Assembly (NCBI GenBank): GCA_017558165.1
Contig: JAFYWE010000173.1
Span: forward strand, 1 to 6,796
Origin: Bacteroidaceae bacterium
GTDB taxonomy: Bacteria; Bacteroidota; Bacteroidia; Bacteroidales; Bacteroidaceae
Reading direction: 5' to 3'
DNA length: 6,796 bases
In this document: piece by piece, positions 1 to 5,580 of the stretch
How the letters are laid out: the number at the start of each line of letters is the position of its first letter
How positions within the stretch are numbered: position 1 is the first letter of the stretch
Made by a program: the position numbers and the translations under genes
The notes under the pieces: model-generated
Databases searched by the model: none
Seen by the model: the letters and a program-made list of their open reading frames with translations, nothing else
What the model was told of the DNA's origin: nothing

Positions 1-19
1 AAAAACAACGAAACAGCGA

Positions 20-32
20 CTTATAGTATAAG
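20..32. other. 13-base odd palindrome in AT-rich spacer
   Basis: CTTATA-G-TATAAG is a perfect 6-base inverted repeat around a single G, in an AT-rich stretch with an A run and a T run just to its right (33-46). It could be a small operator or part of a weak terminator for a gene left of the window. It may also be chance in AT-rich DNA. No gene is visible in 1-184. Confidence 0.2.
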
Positions 33-96
33 AAAAACTTTTTTTAGAAATTTAAACAGCTTCTTATATTCTTTACTTTAAAAACACAGTCATATT

Positions 97-137
97 CCTC
101 TCCTGTCCTTAGGGGAGGTGGCCAAAGGCCGGAGGGG
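97..137. repeat. GC-rich palindromic intergenic repeat, Bacteroidetes type
   Basis: A GC-rich island in AT-rich DNA, 3' of hydE. Seen directly: arm CCTCTCC (97-103) can pair with GGGGAGG (112-118) across an 8-base loop, or instead with GGAGGGG (131-137). In the second fold it encloses the small hairpin GGCC-AAA-GGCC (120-130). One 5' arm with two possible partners gives two exclusive folds. From memory, very similar elements (a GGAGGGG-type arm, then GGCC-loop-GGCC, then another G-rich arm) recur between genes in many Bacteroidetes genomes; copy number cannot be tested here. It lies about 50 bases past the hydE stop, so it could help end or stabilise the hydE transcript, but no clean U-tract follows on that strand. 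Confidence 0.55.
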
Positions 138-184
138 TGAAAAACATAGAACAATACACAACCCGATATTATCCTATTTTAAAA

Positions 185-1243
185 TCAGCCACCTTCATCA
201 TAATCTCCACGGCCAAAGTCAATCACATAGCCCATTTTATCTAATTTATCGCTCAGCATTGCCAGTTGTTCCACCGACTCGCTACCCCATGATTTCTTGT
301 TGTCATATATGGCATACTTGTTCCTGACTGCGGGTGGTGTCACATTAGGCATGACTACATTGGCACCTGCCAGCACGGCGCGCTCTGTGCCGTCACTGCA
401 CAGCGTGGCAAGGGCTGTTGTTGCAGGGATGAGCGCATTTGGAAAGCGTAGGCGCAACAGAGCAATGACCACAAGCGTATCATCTACACTGCCGGCTGGT
501 TCATTGGCGAAAGGCGTACCTTTTGCCGGGATGAAAGGCCCCACACCAATCATATGCGGTTGCAGTTCATCAAGGAACATCAGATCCTTGACCAAGTGCT
601 CCACCTCTTGCCCTGGTGAGCCTATCATCATACCTGCACCGACCTGATATCCAAGACGTTTAAGGTCATACAGACATCGCATACGGTTCTCAAGGCTCAT
701 CCTTTCTGGGTGCAGATGTGAATAGTGCCAGGCATCGGCCGTCTCATGACGCAATAGAAACCTGTCGGCACCGGTATTGCGTAGCAGTTCATACCCATGG
801 AGAGTACGCTCGCCCACGGAAAGTGTCACGGCCTTGTCAGGATAACGTTGTTTGATGGATGCGACAACATCGGCCAGCCACTCGTCACCTTGCAACGGGT
901 CCTCACCGCCTTGCAACACAAAGGTATTGAACCCGGCATCTGCGGCACGGTCGCAGCAACCGAGTATCTCATCCTTGCACAGACGGTATCGCACAGCCAA
1001 AGGATTCGCGCTCCGCAGGCCGCAGTAACGGCAATTGTTACGGCAATAGGAGCTTATTTCAATGAGTGCGCGCAGGTAGATTCTGTTACCGAAACTGTGG
1101 AGTGCGGTCTTACGTGCTCGCTCAAAAATGAGTTCCTTGACATCGCCTTGGAATGCCTGAAAAAGGGCACGCCATTCATCCGCAGAGACTTTCTGTGGAC
1201 ACGCCAGAGGGACAAGAAGAGCATCAAGAACGCTTTTCTCCAT
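185..1243 (-). CDS. hydE: [FeFe]-hydrogenase H-cluster radical SAM maturase HydE
   Basis: 352-residue cytoplasmic radical SAM enzyme. In the known pathway HydE works with HydG and HydF to assemble the 2Fe subcluster of the H-cluster, acting on the iron-CO-CN-cysteine synthon made by HydG. Visible motifs: CRNNCRYC (C67, C71, C74), the CxxxCxxC that holds the SAM-binding [4Fe-4S] cluster; LQGGEDP (110-116), a glycine-rich SAM-contact segment; the HydE-like GVGPFIPAKGTPF (233-245); and NVTPP (300-304). Length is normal for HydE. Biotin synthase and PylB are relatives, but the GPFIP segment and the adjacent hydrogenase favour HydE. No cysteines occur in residues 283-352, so the optional second Fe-S cluster of some HydE proteins is absent. 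The ATG at 1243 is the first available; an A-run precedes it and there is no Shine-Dalgarno sequence. It is divergent from the hydrogenase gene; hydF and hydG are not in the window. Confidence 0.93.
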   Translation of the reverse strand: MEKSVLDALLVPLACPQKVSADEWRALFQAFQGDVKELIFERARKTALHSFGNRIYLRALIEISSYCRNNCRYCGLRSANPLAVRYRLCKDEILGCCDRAADAGFNTFVLQGGEDPLQGDEWLADVVASIKQRYPDKAVTLSVGERTLHGYELLRNTGADRFLLRHETADAWHYSHLHPERMSLENRMRCLYDLKRLGYQVGAGMMIGSPGQEVEHLVKDLMFLDELQPHMIGVGPFIPAKGTPFANEPAGSVDDTLVVIALLRLRFPNALIPATTALATLCSDGTERAVLAGANVVMPNVTPPAVRNKYAIYDNKKSWGSESVEQLAMLSDKLDKMGYVIDFGRGDYDEGG

Positions 1244-1273
1244 TTTTTTCGGTCTTACGATGAAACATTATTG

Positions 1274-1281
1274 CAAATGTA
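1274..1281 (-). promoter_or_regulatory. Possible -7 box of the hydE promoter
   Basis: Read on the minus strand this is TACATTTG, an exact match to the Bacteroidetes sigma-ABfr -7 consensus TAnnTTTG. It ends 30 bases before the hydE ATG, which would leave a leader of roughly 20-25 bases. No TTTG -33 element lies at the usual 19-21 base spacing, so this rests on one 8-base match. The opposite strand of the same 95-base spacer must also hold the hydrogenase promoter, for which I find no exact consensus match. Confidence 0.4.
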
Positions 1282-1338
1282 GCAGAATTCAATGTTTTTT
1301 AGTTATTTTTACGGCAAATTTTATATAACGACTCTATA

Positions 1339-2766
1339 ATGTTTGTACGATATAAACTTTTGAAGAAACTGGTTGCAATGTGGAAGGATGGCGAGCTTCT
1401 CGATAAGATTGACAGCATGCCTTACAAGATGTACCCACGTAACCAGAAGCCCAAGGGCCGATGCTGTATCCACAAGGAGCGCGCAGTCATAAAGTACAAG
1501 ATCATGGCCATGCTGGGTTTCACCATGGACGACGAGTTCAACGAGATGGACTCACTGGGTAGCTATGCCCAGCGCATGCTCAACCGCAAGGGTGTATCGA
1601 TGCCCAACGGTGCCGCACTGCACGTGATGGACGAGGCCTGCTCATCGTGCCTTAAGATAAACTATGAGGTATCGAACCTGTGCCGCGGTTGTGTGGCACG
1701 TCCATGCTACACCAACTGCCCCAAGGACGCCATATACTATGACAAGGATGACAAGGCACATATTGACCACGATAAATGCATAAGTTGCGGCAAGTGCCAC
1801 CAAGCGTGCCCTTACCACGCAATCATATACATGCCTATCCCATGCGAGGAGGCATGCCCTGTAAAGGCAATCTCAAAGGACGAGTTCGGCGTAGAGCACA
1901 TTGACCCCGACAAGTGCATATACTGCGGAAAGTGCCTCAATGCATGCCCGTTCGGTGCCATATTCGACAAGTGCGAGGCGTTTGATGTCCTCAAGGCAAT
2001 GCGCACCGACAGAAAGGTCATCGCCATGGTTGCCCCTGCAGTGCTTGCACAGTTCGGCAAGCCCATAGAACAGGTATACGGTGCATTGAAGGCCATTGGC
2101 TTTACCGACGTGGTGGAGGTTGCATACGGTGCCGAGGAGACAACACGTCGCGAGGCCGAAGAGCTGAAGGAGAAGATAAAGGAAGGCCAGCCATTCATGA
2201 CTACAAGCTGTTGCCCTGCATATGTAAACCTTGCGAACAAGCATATACCGGAGATTGTGAAGTACGTGTCATCGACAAGGTCACCGATGCACTATACCGC
2301 TATCTATGCCAAGGAGAAGTTCGGTAAGGATTGCGTGACAGTGTTCATTGCTCCATGCGCGTCAAAGAAGGCCGAGGGCTTCAAGGACGAGAACGTGGAT
2401 TTCGTCCTCACATTCCGCGAGATTGATGCCATCATACAAGGTATGGGCGTGGACATCGAGAGCACATTGCCATACACCCCAGCAGAGAGTGCCTGCAAGG
2501 ATGCCCACAATTTTGCAAAGACAACCGGCGTGTTCACTGCAGTAAAGAACCACATAGGCAACGACAAGCTTGAGGGCGTGGTGATTGCCGACCTAAACAA
2601 GAAGAACATTGCACAGCTCAAGGCCTATGCCAAGACAGGCAAGTGCCCAGGCCGTCTGATAGAGGTTATGTCATGCCCGGGCGGTTGTATAACAGGCCCA
2701 TGCAGTTGCAGCCAAGGCGGAGAGGCGGCACGCCGTTTCGAGAGCGAAGTAAACAAGAAACAATAA
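1339..2766 (+). CDS. hydA: [FeFe]-hydrogenase, group B type, single polypeptide
   Basis: 475-residue soluble enzyme that interconverts protons plus electrons and H2, probably with ferredoxin. Order: an N-terminal region with RCC (41-43) then helical sequence; a cysteine-rich ferredoxin-like region with C101/C104, C115/C118/C123/C127, C147/C150/C153/C157, C169/C173 and C193/C196/C199/C203; then the H-cluster domain from about 225. H-cluster motifs: L1 TTSCCPAY (288-295; C291 proton-relay position, C292 cluster ligand), L2 APCASKKAE (338-346; C340, K343, E346), L3 EVMSCPGGC (442-450; C446, C450). L2 has Ala where group A has Met, and L3 continues GPCSCSQ instead of GGGQP. The RCC N-terminus, CRGCVARPC segment and TSCCPAY/APC motifs fit group B (B1/B3) rather than clostridial group A; there is no PAS domain as in group C. 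The 1339 start keeps N-terminal residues that resemble family members; Met14 (1378) is a shorter alternative. The symbol is generic. Maturase hydE is divergent next door. Confidence 0.92.
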   Translation: MFVRYKLLKKLVAMWKDGELLDKIDSMPYKMYPRNQKPKGRCCIHKERAVIKYKIMAMLGFTMDDEFNEMDSLGSYAQRMLNRKGVSMPNGAALHVMDEACSSCLKINYEVSNLCRGCVARPCYTNCPKDAIYYDKDDKAHIDHDKCISCGKCHQACPYHAIIYMPIPCEEACPVKAISKDEFGVEHIDPDKCIYCGKCLNACPFGAIFDKCEAFDVLKAMRTDRKVIAMVAPAVLAQFGKPIEQVYGALKAIGFTDVVEVAYGAEETTRREAEELKEKIKEGQPFMTTSCCPAYVNLANKHIPEIVKYVSSTRSPMHYTAIYAKEKFGKDCVTVFIAPCASKKAEGFKDENVDFVLTFREIDAIIQGMGVDIESTLPYTPAESACKDAHNFAKTTGVFTAVKNHIGNDKLEGVVIADLNKKNIAQLKAYAKTGKCPGRLIEVMSCPGGCITGPCSCSQGGEAARRFESEVNKKQ

Positions 2767-2784
2767 TATAAAAGACATAAAAGT

Positions 2785-2801
2785 GAGGCAGTGAGTGCCT
2801 C
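2785..2801 (+). other. Hairpin in the hydrogenase-phoH spacer
   Basis: GAGGCA (2785-2790), a 5-base loop, then TGCCTC (2796-2801): a perfect 6-bp stem between the hydrogenase stop and the phoH start. No T-tract follows, so it is not a standard intrinsic terminator. It could cap the 3' end of the hydrogenase mRNA, partially attenuate readthrough, or lie in the phoH leader. Confidence 0.4.
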
Positions 2802-2807
2802 GGTAAC

Positions 2808-2812
2808 AGGAA
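2808..2812 (+). promoter_or_regulatory. Possible Shine-Dalgarno site of phoH
   Basis: AGGAA five bases before the phoH ATG. It is notable only because most starts in this window (hydE, the hydrogenase, ubiE) lack such a site, as is usual in Bacteroidetes; it supports the start at 2818. Confidence 0.35.
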
Positions 2813-2817
2813 ATTGA

Positions 2818-3783
2818 ATGATTGAGAAGAATTTTATCCTTGATGGTATTGACCTTGTAGGATTCTACGGAGCAGGCAATGTACACATGCAGATGCTGAA
2901 GAAGTTGCACCCGAAACTCCGTATCGTGGCACGCGACAACATAATACGCGCAATGGGCGATGAGGACGAGTTGGAGCGTTTCGGCAGGGTCATAAGCCTG
3001 CTCAAGGAGTATTGCCACAAATACAACAGCCTCAACGAGGAGGCTATAATTGATGCGGTAAACGGCAAGAAGGGCGACAAGGGCAGCGACAGCAACGTCA
3101 TTGTATACAACATCAACGGACGCCCCATATATCCGCGTACCGAGAACCAGTGCCGTCTGGTAGAGGAGTTCAAGAAGAACGACATGGTATTTGCCGTGGG
3201 CCCTGCGGGAACAGGAAAGACATATACCGCCATCGCGCTTGCCGTGAAGGCATTGAAGAACCGCGAGATAAGGAAGATAATACTTAGTCGCCCAGCCGTG
3301 GAGGCCGGTGAGAAGCTCGGATTCCTGCCGGGTGACATGCGCGACAAGATTGACCCCTATCTGCAGCCGTTGTACGATGCGCTTGAGGACATGATTCCCA
3401 TATCGAAGCTCAAGGAGCACATGGACAACAACATCATACAGATTGCACCGCTAGCCTTCATGCGCGGACGTACGCTGAACGATGCTATAGTGATTCTTGA
3501 CGAGGCGCAGAACACTACTCCACAGCAGATAAAGATGTTCCTTACCCGAATGGGAACGAATACCAAGATGATAATCACGGGAGACCTCACTCAGGTTGAC
3601 CTGCCACAGCACCAGAACTCGGGACTGCTGCACGCACAGCGCATCCTCAAGGGCGTGGCAGGCATCGGTTTCGTGACATTGAACAAGAAGGATATCGTGC
3701 GCCACAGGCTTGTTACACGCATTGTGGAGGCGTACGAGAAGCACGAACAGGCACTTAATGAAAAAGATAAATCAAATAAATAA
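2818..3783 (+). CDS. phoH: PhoH family ATPase
   Basis: 321-residue cytoplasmic P-loop protein of the PhoH/PhoL family, related to the NTPase half of superfamily 1 helicases and linked to RNA metabolism; its precise role in Bacteroidales is not established. Visible: an N-terminal region (about 10-75) with RIVARDNIIRAMGDE (35-49), which resembles the KH-like nucleic-acid-binding segment of PhoH proteins; Walker A GPAGTGKT (128-135); the family segment LSRPAVEAGEKLGFLPGD (156-173); Walker B VILDEAQN (225-232); TGDLTQVDLP (254-263) as the sensor-like motif; and the C-terminal RHRLVTRIV (295-303), with R295/R297 as likely phosphate contacts. The length is normal and the protein is complete. It starts 51 bases after the hydrogenase stop and ends 8 bases before purC, so it is very probably co-transcribed with purC. 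No exact TAnnTTTG box is seen in its leader, so readthrough from the hydrogenase gene is possible. Confidence 0.93.
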   Translation: MIEKNFILDGIDLVGFYGAGNVHMQMLKKLHPKLRIVARDNIIRAMGDEDELERFGRVISLLKEYCHKYNSLNEEAIIDAVNGKKGDKGSDSNVIVYNINGRPIYPRTENQCRLVEEFKKNDMVFAVGPAGTGKTYTAIALAVKALKNREIRKIILSRPAVEAGEKLGFLPGDMRDKIDPYLQPLYDALEDMIPISKLKEHMDNNIIQIAPLAFMRGRTLNDAIVILDEAQNTTPQQIKMFLTRMGTNTKMIITGDLTQVDLPQHQNSGLLHAQRILKGVAGIGFVTLNKKDIVRHRLVTRIVEAYEKHEQALNEKDKSNK

Positions 3784-3791
3784 AAGAAGAT

Positions 3792-4736
3792 ATGGCAAAA
3801 GCATTGACAAACACCGAATTCAAATTCGAGAATCAGAAAAACGTATATCACGGTAAGGTACGCGACGTGTACACAGTCGGTGATGACAAGTTGGTAATGG
3901 TCGCTACAGACCGTATTTCGGCATTCGACGTAGTATTGCCAAAGGGTATTCCTTTCAAGGGACAGATGCTTAACCAGATTGCGGCAAAGTTCCTTGACGC
4001 CACAGCAGACATCGTTCCAAACTGGAAGCTCGCCACACCCGACCCAATGGTAACAGTGGGCGTGATGTGCGAGGGTTTCGCAATTGAGATGATCGTACGC
4101 GGTTACCTCTGCGGTTCGGCATGGCGTGCATACAAGAGCGGCGTACGTGAGATCTGCGGCGTACAGCTCCCCGAGGGTATGAAGGAGAACCAGAAGTTCC
4201 CACAGCCCATCATCACACCTACAACAAAGGCCGAGATCGGCGAGCACGATGCAGATATCTCAAAAGAGGAGATTCTTGCAAAGGGTCTTGCTACACCCGA
4301 GGAGTATGAGTTGCTCGAGAAGTACACATTGGCACTCTTCGCACGCGGAACAGAGATTGCGGCAAAGAGAGGCCTTATCCTTGTCGATACAAAGTACGAG
4401 TTCGGTAAGCACAACGGTACAATCTACCTCATGGACGAGATCCACACACCTGACAGCAGCCGCTATTTCTACTCTGAGGGTTATGAGGAGAAGTTCGAGA
4501 AGGGCGAGCCACAGAAGCAGCTCTCAAAGGAGTTCGTACGCGAGTGGCTCATGGACAACGGTTTCCAGGGCAAGGAGGGCCAGCAGGTTCCTGAGATGAC
4601 CGACGAGATCGTTGAGAGCATCAGCAACCGTTACATCGAGCTCTACGAGAACATCACAGGCGAGAAGTTCGTCAAGGAGGAGTGCGAGGACATCAACGCA
4701 CGTATCGAGAAGAACGTAAAGGAGTATCTTGGATAA
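3792..4736 (+). CDS. purC: SAICAR synthase (phosphoribosylaminoimidazole-succinocarboxamide synthase)
   Basis: 314 residues. Catalyses ATP-dependent joining of CAIR and L-aspartate to give SAICAR in de novo purine synthesis, in the cytoplasm. Visible motifs: GKVRDVY (21-27) in the N-terminal nucleotide-binding part; TDRISAFD (39-46); family signature 1 around FAIEMIVRGYLCGS (96-109); signature 2 LVDTKYEFG (197-205); and DEIHTPDSSRY (215-225), containing the acidic metal/ATP residues. It is longer than the roughly 237-residue E. coli enzyme and belongs to the longer form seen in Bacteroidetes and, as the single-domain enzyme, in yeast. Codons are strongly biased (AAG, GAG, TAC, ATC, GAC dominate), more than in the partial gene at the right end, which fits high expression. 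It follows phoH by 8 bases, so it is likely in the same transcript. No purine riboswitch or PurR-like operator is evident just upstream, as expected for an internal operon gene. Confidence 0.97.
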   Translation: MAKALTNTEFKFENQKNVYHGKVRDVYTVGDDKLVMVATDRISAFDVVLPKGIPFKGQMLNQIAAKFLDATADIVPNWKLATPDPMVTVGVMCEGFAIEMIVRGYLCGSAWRAYKSGVREICGVQLPEGMKENQKFPQPIITPTTKAEIGEHDADISKEEILAKGLATPEEYELLEKYTLALFARGTEIAAKRGLILVDTKYEFGKHNGTIYLMDEIHTPDSSRYFYSEGYEEKFEKGEPQKQLSKEFVREWLMDNGFQGKEGQQVPEMTDEIVESISNRYIELYENITGEKFVKEECEDINARIEKNVKEYLG

Positions 4737-4748
4737 TACAACATTTAG

Positions 4749-4828
4749 TCATTGTGGGATTTCCCGTAGCTAAGCTCTACAGGGATGACAAATCAGTTTT
4801 GTCATTTCGACTGCAGGGAGAAATCTCC
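4749..4828. repeat. Inverted pair of dispersed palindromic repeat units between purC and ubiE
   Basis: This element fills most of the 109-base purC-ubiE spacer. Seen directly: ATGACAAA (4785-4792) and TTTGTCAT (4798-4805) form an 8-bp stem with a 5-base loop, extendable by G-C/G-T pairs (4782-4784 with 4806-4808). Further out, GATTTC (4758-4763) pairs with GAAATC (4820-4825), followed inward by CC (4764-4765) with GG (4817-4818). The left half can instead fold alone: GTCAT (4749-4753) with ATGAC (4785-4789), and CCCGTAG (4763-4769) with CTAC-A-GGG (4777-4784). So two inverted units share ends of the form TTTGTCAT and GGGAnAAATCnCC with diverged middles. From memory, GTCATTTCGAC...GGGAGAAATCTC is a common intergenic repeat in Bacteroidetes. 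There is no long T-tract, so it could attenuate rather than terminate. It ends 17 bases before the ubiE ATG. Confidence 0.6.
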
Positions 4829-4845
4829 AATTATAAAACTGACGA

Positions 4846-5580
4846 ATGGCATATAAGCATGAAGAGGTAAAGCCCTACAGCAGTGAGGGCAAGAAGAGGG
4901 AGCAGGTCGAGGCTATGTTCGACAACATCGCCAACGAATATGACAGGTTCAATTACCTTGCATCCTTTAACATTGACAGGATATGGCGCAAACGCGCCAT
5001 ATCCTCTTTAAAGCCATTTGCCCCGCGCAATGTGCTTGACATAGCTACCGGAACAGGCGACCTGGCACTACTGATAGAGAAGATTCTCAAGCCCGAGAGC
5101 ATCACTGGATGCGACATATCGGAAGGCATGATGCAGGTGGCAAGGGAGAAGTGCCGCAGAAGGGGAATCATGAATATAAGGTTCGAGAAGGAGGACAGCA
5201 CAGCACTCTCCTACCCCGATGACAGCTTCGACGCCCTGACATCGTCGTTCGGCGTGCGCAACTTCCAGGAGCTTGAGAAGGCTCTCGGCGAGATGTACCG
5301 CGTACTGCGTCCAGAAGGCCATCTGGTGATTCTGGAACTGTCGTCACCCACCAAGTTCCCCATGAAGCAACTGTTCCCTGTATATGCAAAGTACGTTATG
5401 CCTACCTTGGGACGCCTGTTCTCAAAGGACGCGAAGGCATACCGTTACCTGCCGGAGTCCATTGCCGCATTCCCACAGGGAGAGGTCATGCAGGACATTC
5501 TTGAGAAGGTAGGCTTCAGCAAGGTCGAGTTCCGCCGTTACACAGGTGGCATATGTACATTCTATTTGGCTACAAAATGA
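4846..5580 (+). CDS. ubiE: Demethylmenaquinone methyltransferase (UbiE/MenG/COQ5 family)
   Basis: 244-residue class I SAM-dependent methyltransferase. The reaction is C-methylation of demethylmenaquinol to menaquinol, the last step of menaquinone synthesis. A Bacteroidales cell uses menaquinone, so MenG activity is inferred rather than the ubiquinone branch. Visible: MFDNIANEYDRFNYLAS (24-40) and following W47, matching the UbiE N-terminal signature, with the usual His replaced; motif I VLDIATGTGDLAL (63-75); acidic D90 closing strand 2 (ribose contact); EDSTALSYPDDSFD (116-129); SSFGVRNF (133-140); and the second signature RVLRPEGHLVILELS (152-166). The length is typical. The ATG at 4846 gives the family-like N-terminus KHEEVKPYSSE...KK; an AT-rich leader without Shine-Dalgarno precedes it. 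A palindromic repeat separates it from purC, and its stop overlaps the aroE start, so ubiE and aroE are likely translationally coupled. Confidence 0.95.
   Translation: MAYKHEEVKPYSSEGKKREQVEAMFDNIANEYDRFNYLASFNIDRIWRKRAISSLKPFAPRNVLDIATGTGDLALLIEKILKPESITGCDISEGMMQVAREKCRRRGIMNIRFEKEDSTALSYPDDSFDALTSSFGVRNFQELEKALGEMYRVLRPEGHLVILELSSPTKFPMKQLFPVYAKYVMPTLGRLFSKDAKAYRYLPESIAAFPQGEVMQDILEKVGFSKVEFRRYTGGICTFYLATK

Noticed and set aside
118..327. 69-residue plus-strand open frame starting in the GC-rich repeat
   Set aside because: It starts within the repeat region and runs antisense into the hydE 3' end; composition (His/Ser-rich) is unlike a conserved small protein.
185..1243. Biotin synthase or PylB instead of HydE
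   Set aside because: They share the CxxxCxxC fold, but the GVGPFIPAKGTPF segment and the adjacent [FeFe]-hydrogenase fit HydE better.
797..1282. 161-residue plus-strand open frame over hydE and its upstream region
   Set aside because: Opposite to hydE, whose radical SAM motifs are unambiguous; the translation shows no family features.
2785..2801. Rho-independent terminator after the hydrogenase gene
   Set aside because: The stem is only 6 bp and is followed by CGGTAACAGG rather than a T-tract; kept only as a hairpin.
2671..3420. 249-residue minus-strand open frame
   Set aside because: Antisense to phoH and the end of the hydrogenase gene, both with clear family motifs. The translation is low-complexity Leu/Val/Ala/Tyr-rich, as expected from reverse reading of biased codons.
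3591..4247. 218-residue minus-strand open frame
   Set aside because: Antisense to purC and the phoH 3' end; Cys/His/Leu/Tyr-rich with no domain I recognise, so a shadow frame.
4794..4801. CAGTTTTG as a -7 promoter box for ubiE
   Set aside because: One mismatch to TAnnTTTG, it falls inside the repeat stem, and no -33 TTTG is at the right distance.
4682..4870. 62-residue plus-strand open frame bridging purC and ubiE
   Set aside because: It overlaps the ends of both real genes and spans the palindromic repeat; no motif.
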